From contig JAUWIQ010000046.1 of NCBI GenBank assembly GCA_030605285.1, forward strand, positions 1-9,502: a stretch of DNA of 9,502 nucleotides. The letters are read 5' to 3'. Source of the DNA: Planctomycetota bacterium (GTDB taxonomy: Bacteria; Planctomycetota; Planctomycetia; Pirellulales; UBA7805). Shown here piece by piece: positions 9,347-9,502 of this stretch. The notes under the pieces are model-generated. The model saw nothing but the letters and a program-made list of their open reading frames with translations. It searched no databases and was not told the origin of the DNA. How positions within the stretch are numbered: the first letter of the stretch is position 1; each line of letters starts with the position of its first letter. The position numbers and the translations under genes were made by a program.

Positions 9347-9447
9347 GTTTTCTTTATTTTCCCGGTTGTTTTATCCGCGAAACCCAAATGCGGGCCGCGT
9401 GGTTCAGCTCATAATTAATCAGTTTGCAACGATTCAAAATCTGACGG

Positions 9448-9476
9448 GACCGAGCGCAAGCTGACAATGCCCGGTC
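9448..9476 (-). other. Stem-loop in the rplK-rplA spacer
   Basis: In the transcript GACCGGGC (9476-9469) pairs with GCUCGGUC (9455-9448), eight pairs with one G-U, around a 13-base loop. It begins two bases after the rplK stop. A short UUUU follows about eight bases after the stem rather than directly, so a true intrinsic terminator is unlikely. It may protect the rplK 3' end or partly attenuate transcription. The rest of the 132-nt spacer (9347-9478) shows no gene and no clear ribosome binding site. Confidence 0.4.
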
Positions 9477-9478
9477 TC

Positions 9479-9502
9479 CTAATCCACAATTTCTAATCCC
9501 AT
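9479..9502 (-). CDS. rplK: 50S ribosomal protein L11 (last seven codons, runs off right edge)
   Basis: Seven codons and a TAG stop read MGLEIVD. E. coli L11 ends in MGLVVED, and L11 is the usual gene just before rplA, so this is taken as the rplK C-terminus. L11 binds the GTPase-associated region of 23S rRNA next to L10. The fragment is too short to judge without its context; the identification rests on the end motif plus gene order. Confidence 0.8.
   Translation of the reverse strand: MGLEIVD

Noticed and set aside
1..9502. Mobile elements, CRISPR arrays, tRNA genes, defence or biosynthetic genes
   Set aside because: None seen. Apart from short spacers the whole window is taken up by conserved housekeeping genes in their usual order.

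Overview
This window holds the conserved ribosomal-protein / RNA-polymerase cluster, all on the minus strand. In transcription order (right to left) it is: the last codons of rplK (L11), rplA (L1), rplJ (L10), rplL (L7/L12), rpoB (RNAP beta) and rpoC (RNAP beta-prime), which runs off the left edge. Every gene was read in frame without a frameshift or internal stop. I found no gene on the plus strand; the long plus-strand reading frames are shadows of rpoB and rpoC.

The organism is a bacterium of moderate GC content. The wording of RpoB (for example [11 protein letters not shown] in the rifampicin region), the insertion in the RpoC trigger loop, the L7/L12 lengthened by a Gly/Ala-rich hinge, and the loose operon spacing suggest a planctomycete of the Pirellula/Rhodopirellula type. 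This placement is from memory of the families and is an inference.

Layout: 1-3405 rpoC (5' 1135 codons); 3406-3541 spacer; 3542-7252 rpoB; 7253-7512 a 260-nt spacer; 7513-7932 rplL; 7933-8037 spacer with a short tandem duplication and a small hairpin; 8038-8568 rplJ; 8569-8665 candidate L10 leader; 8666-9346 rplA; 9347-9478 spacer with a hairpin; 9479-9502 the rplK 3' end. No gene overlaps its neighbour. The spacers (97 to 260 nt) are generous for an operon, and none contains a convincing intrinsic terminator.

Functionally, L10 and L7/L12 build the ribosomal stalk, L1 and L11 build the L1 arm and the stalk base, and RpoB and RpoC form the catalytic cleft of RNA polymerase. The arrangement couples ribosome and polymerase synthesis. 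The only structure beyond core genes is small: two short tandem duplications flanking rplL, RNA hairpins in the spacers, natural variation in the rifampicin pocket and an SI3-type insertion. I see no sign of an undescribed system, mobile element, CRISPR array or horizontally acquired gene.
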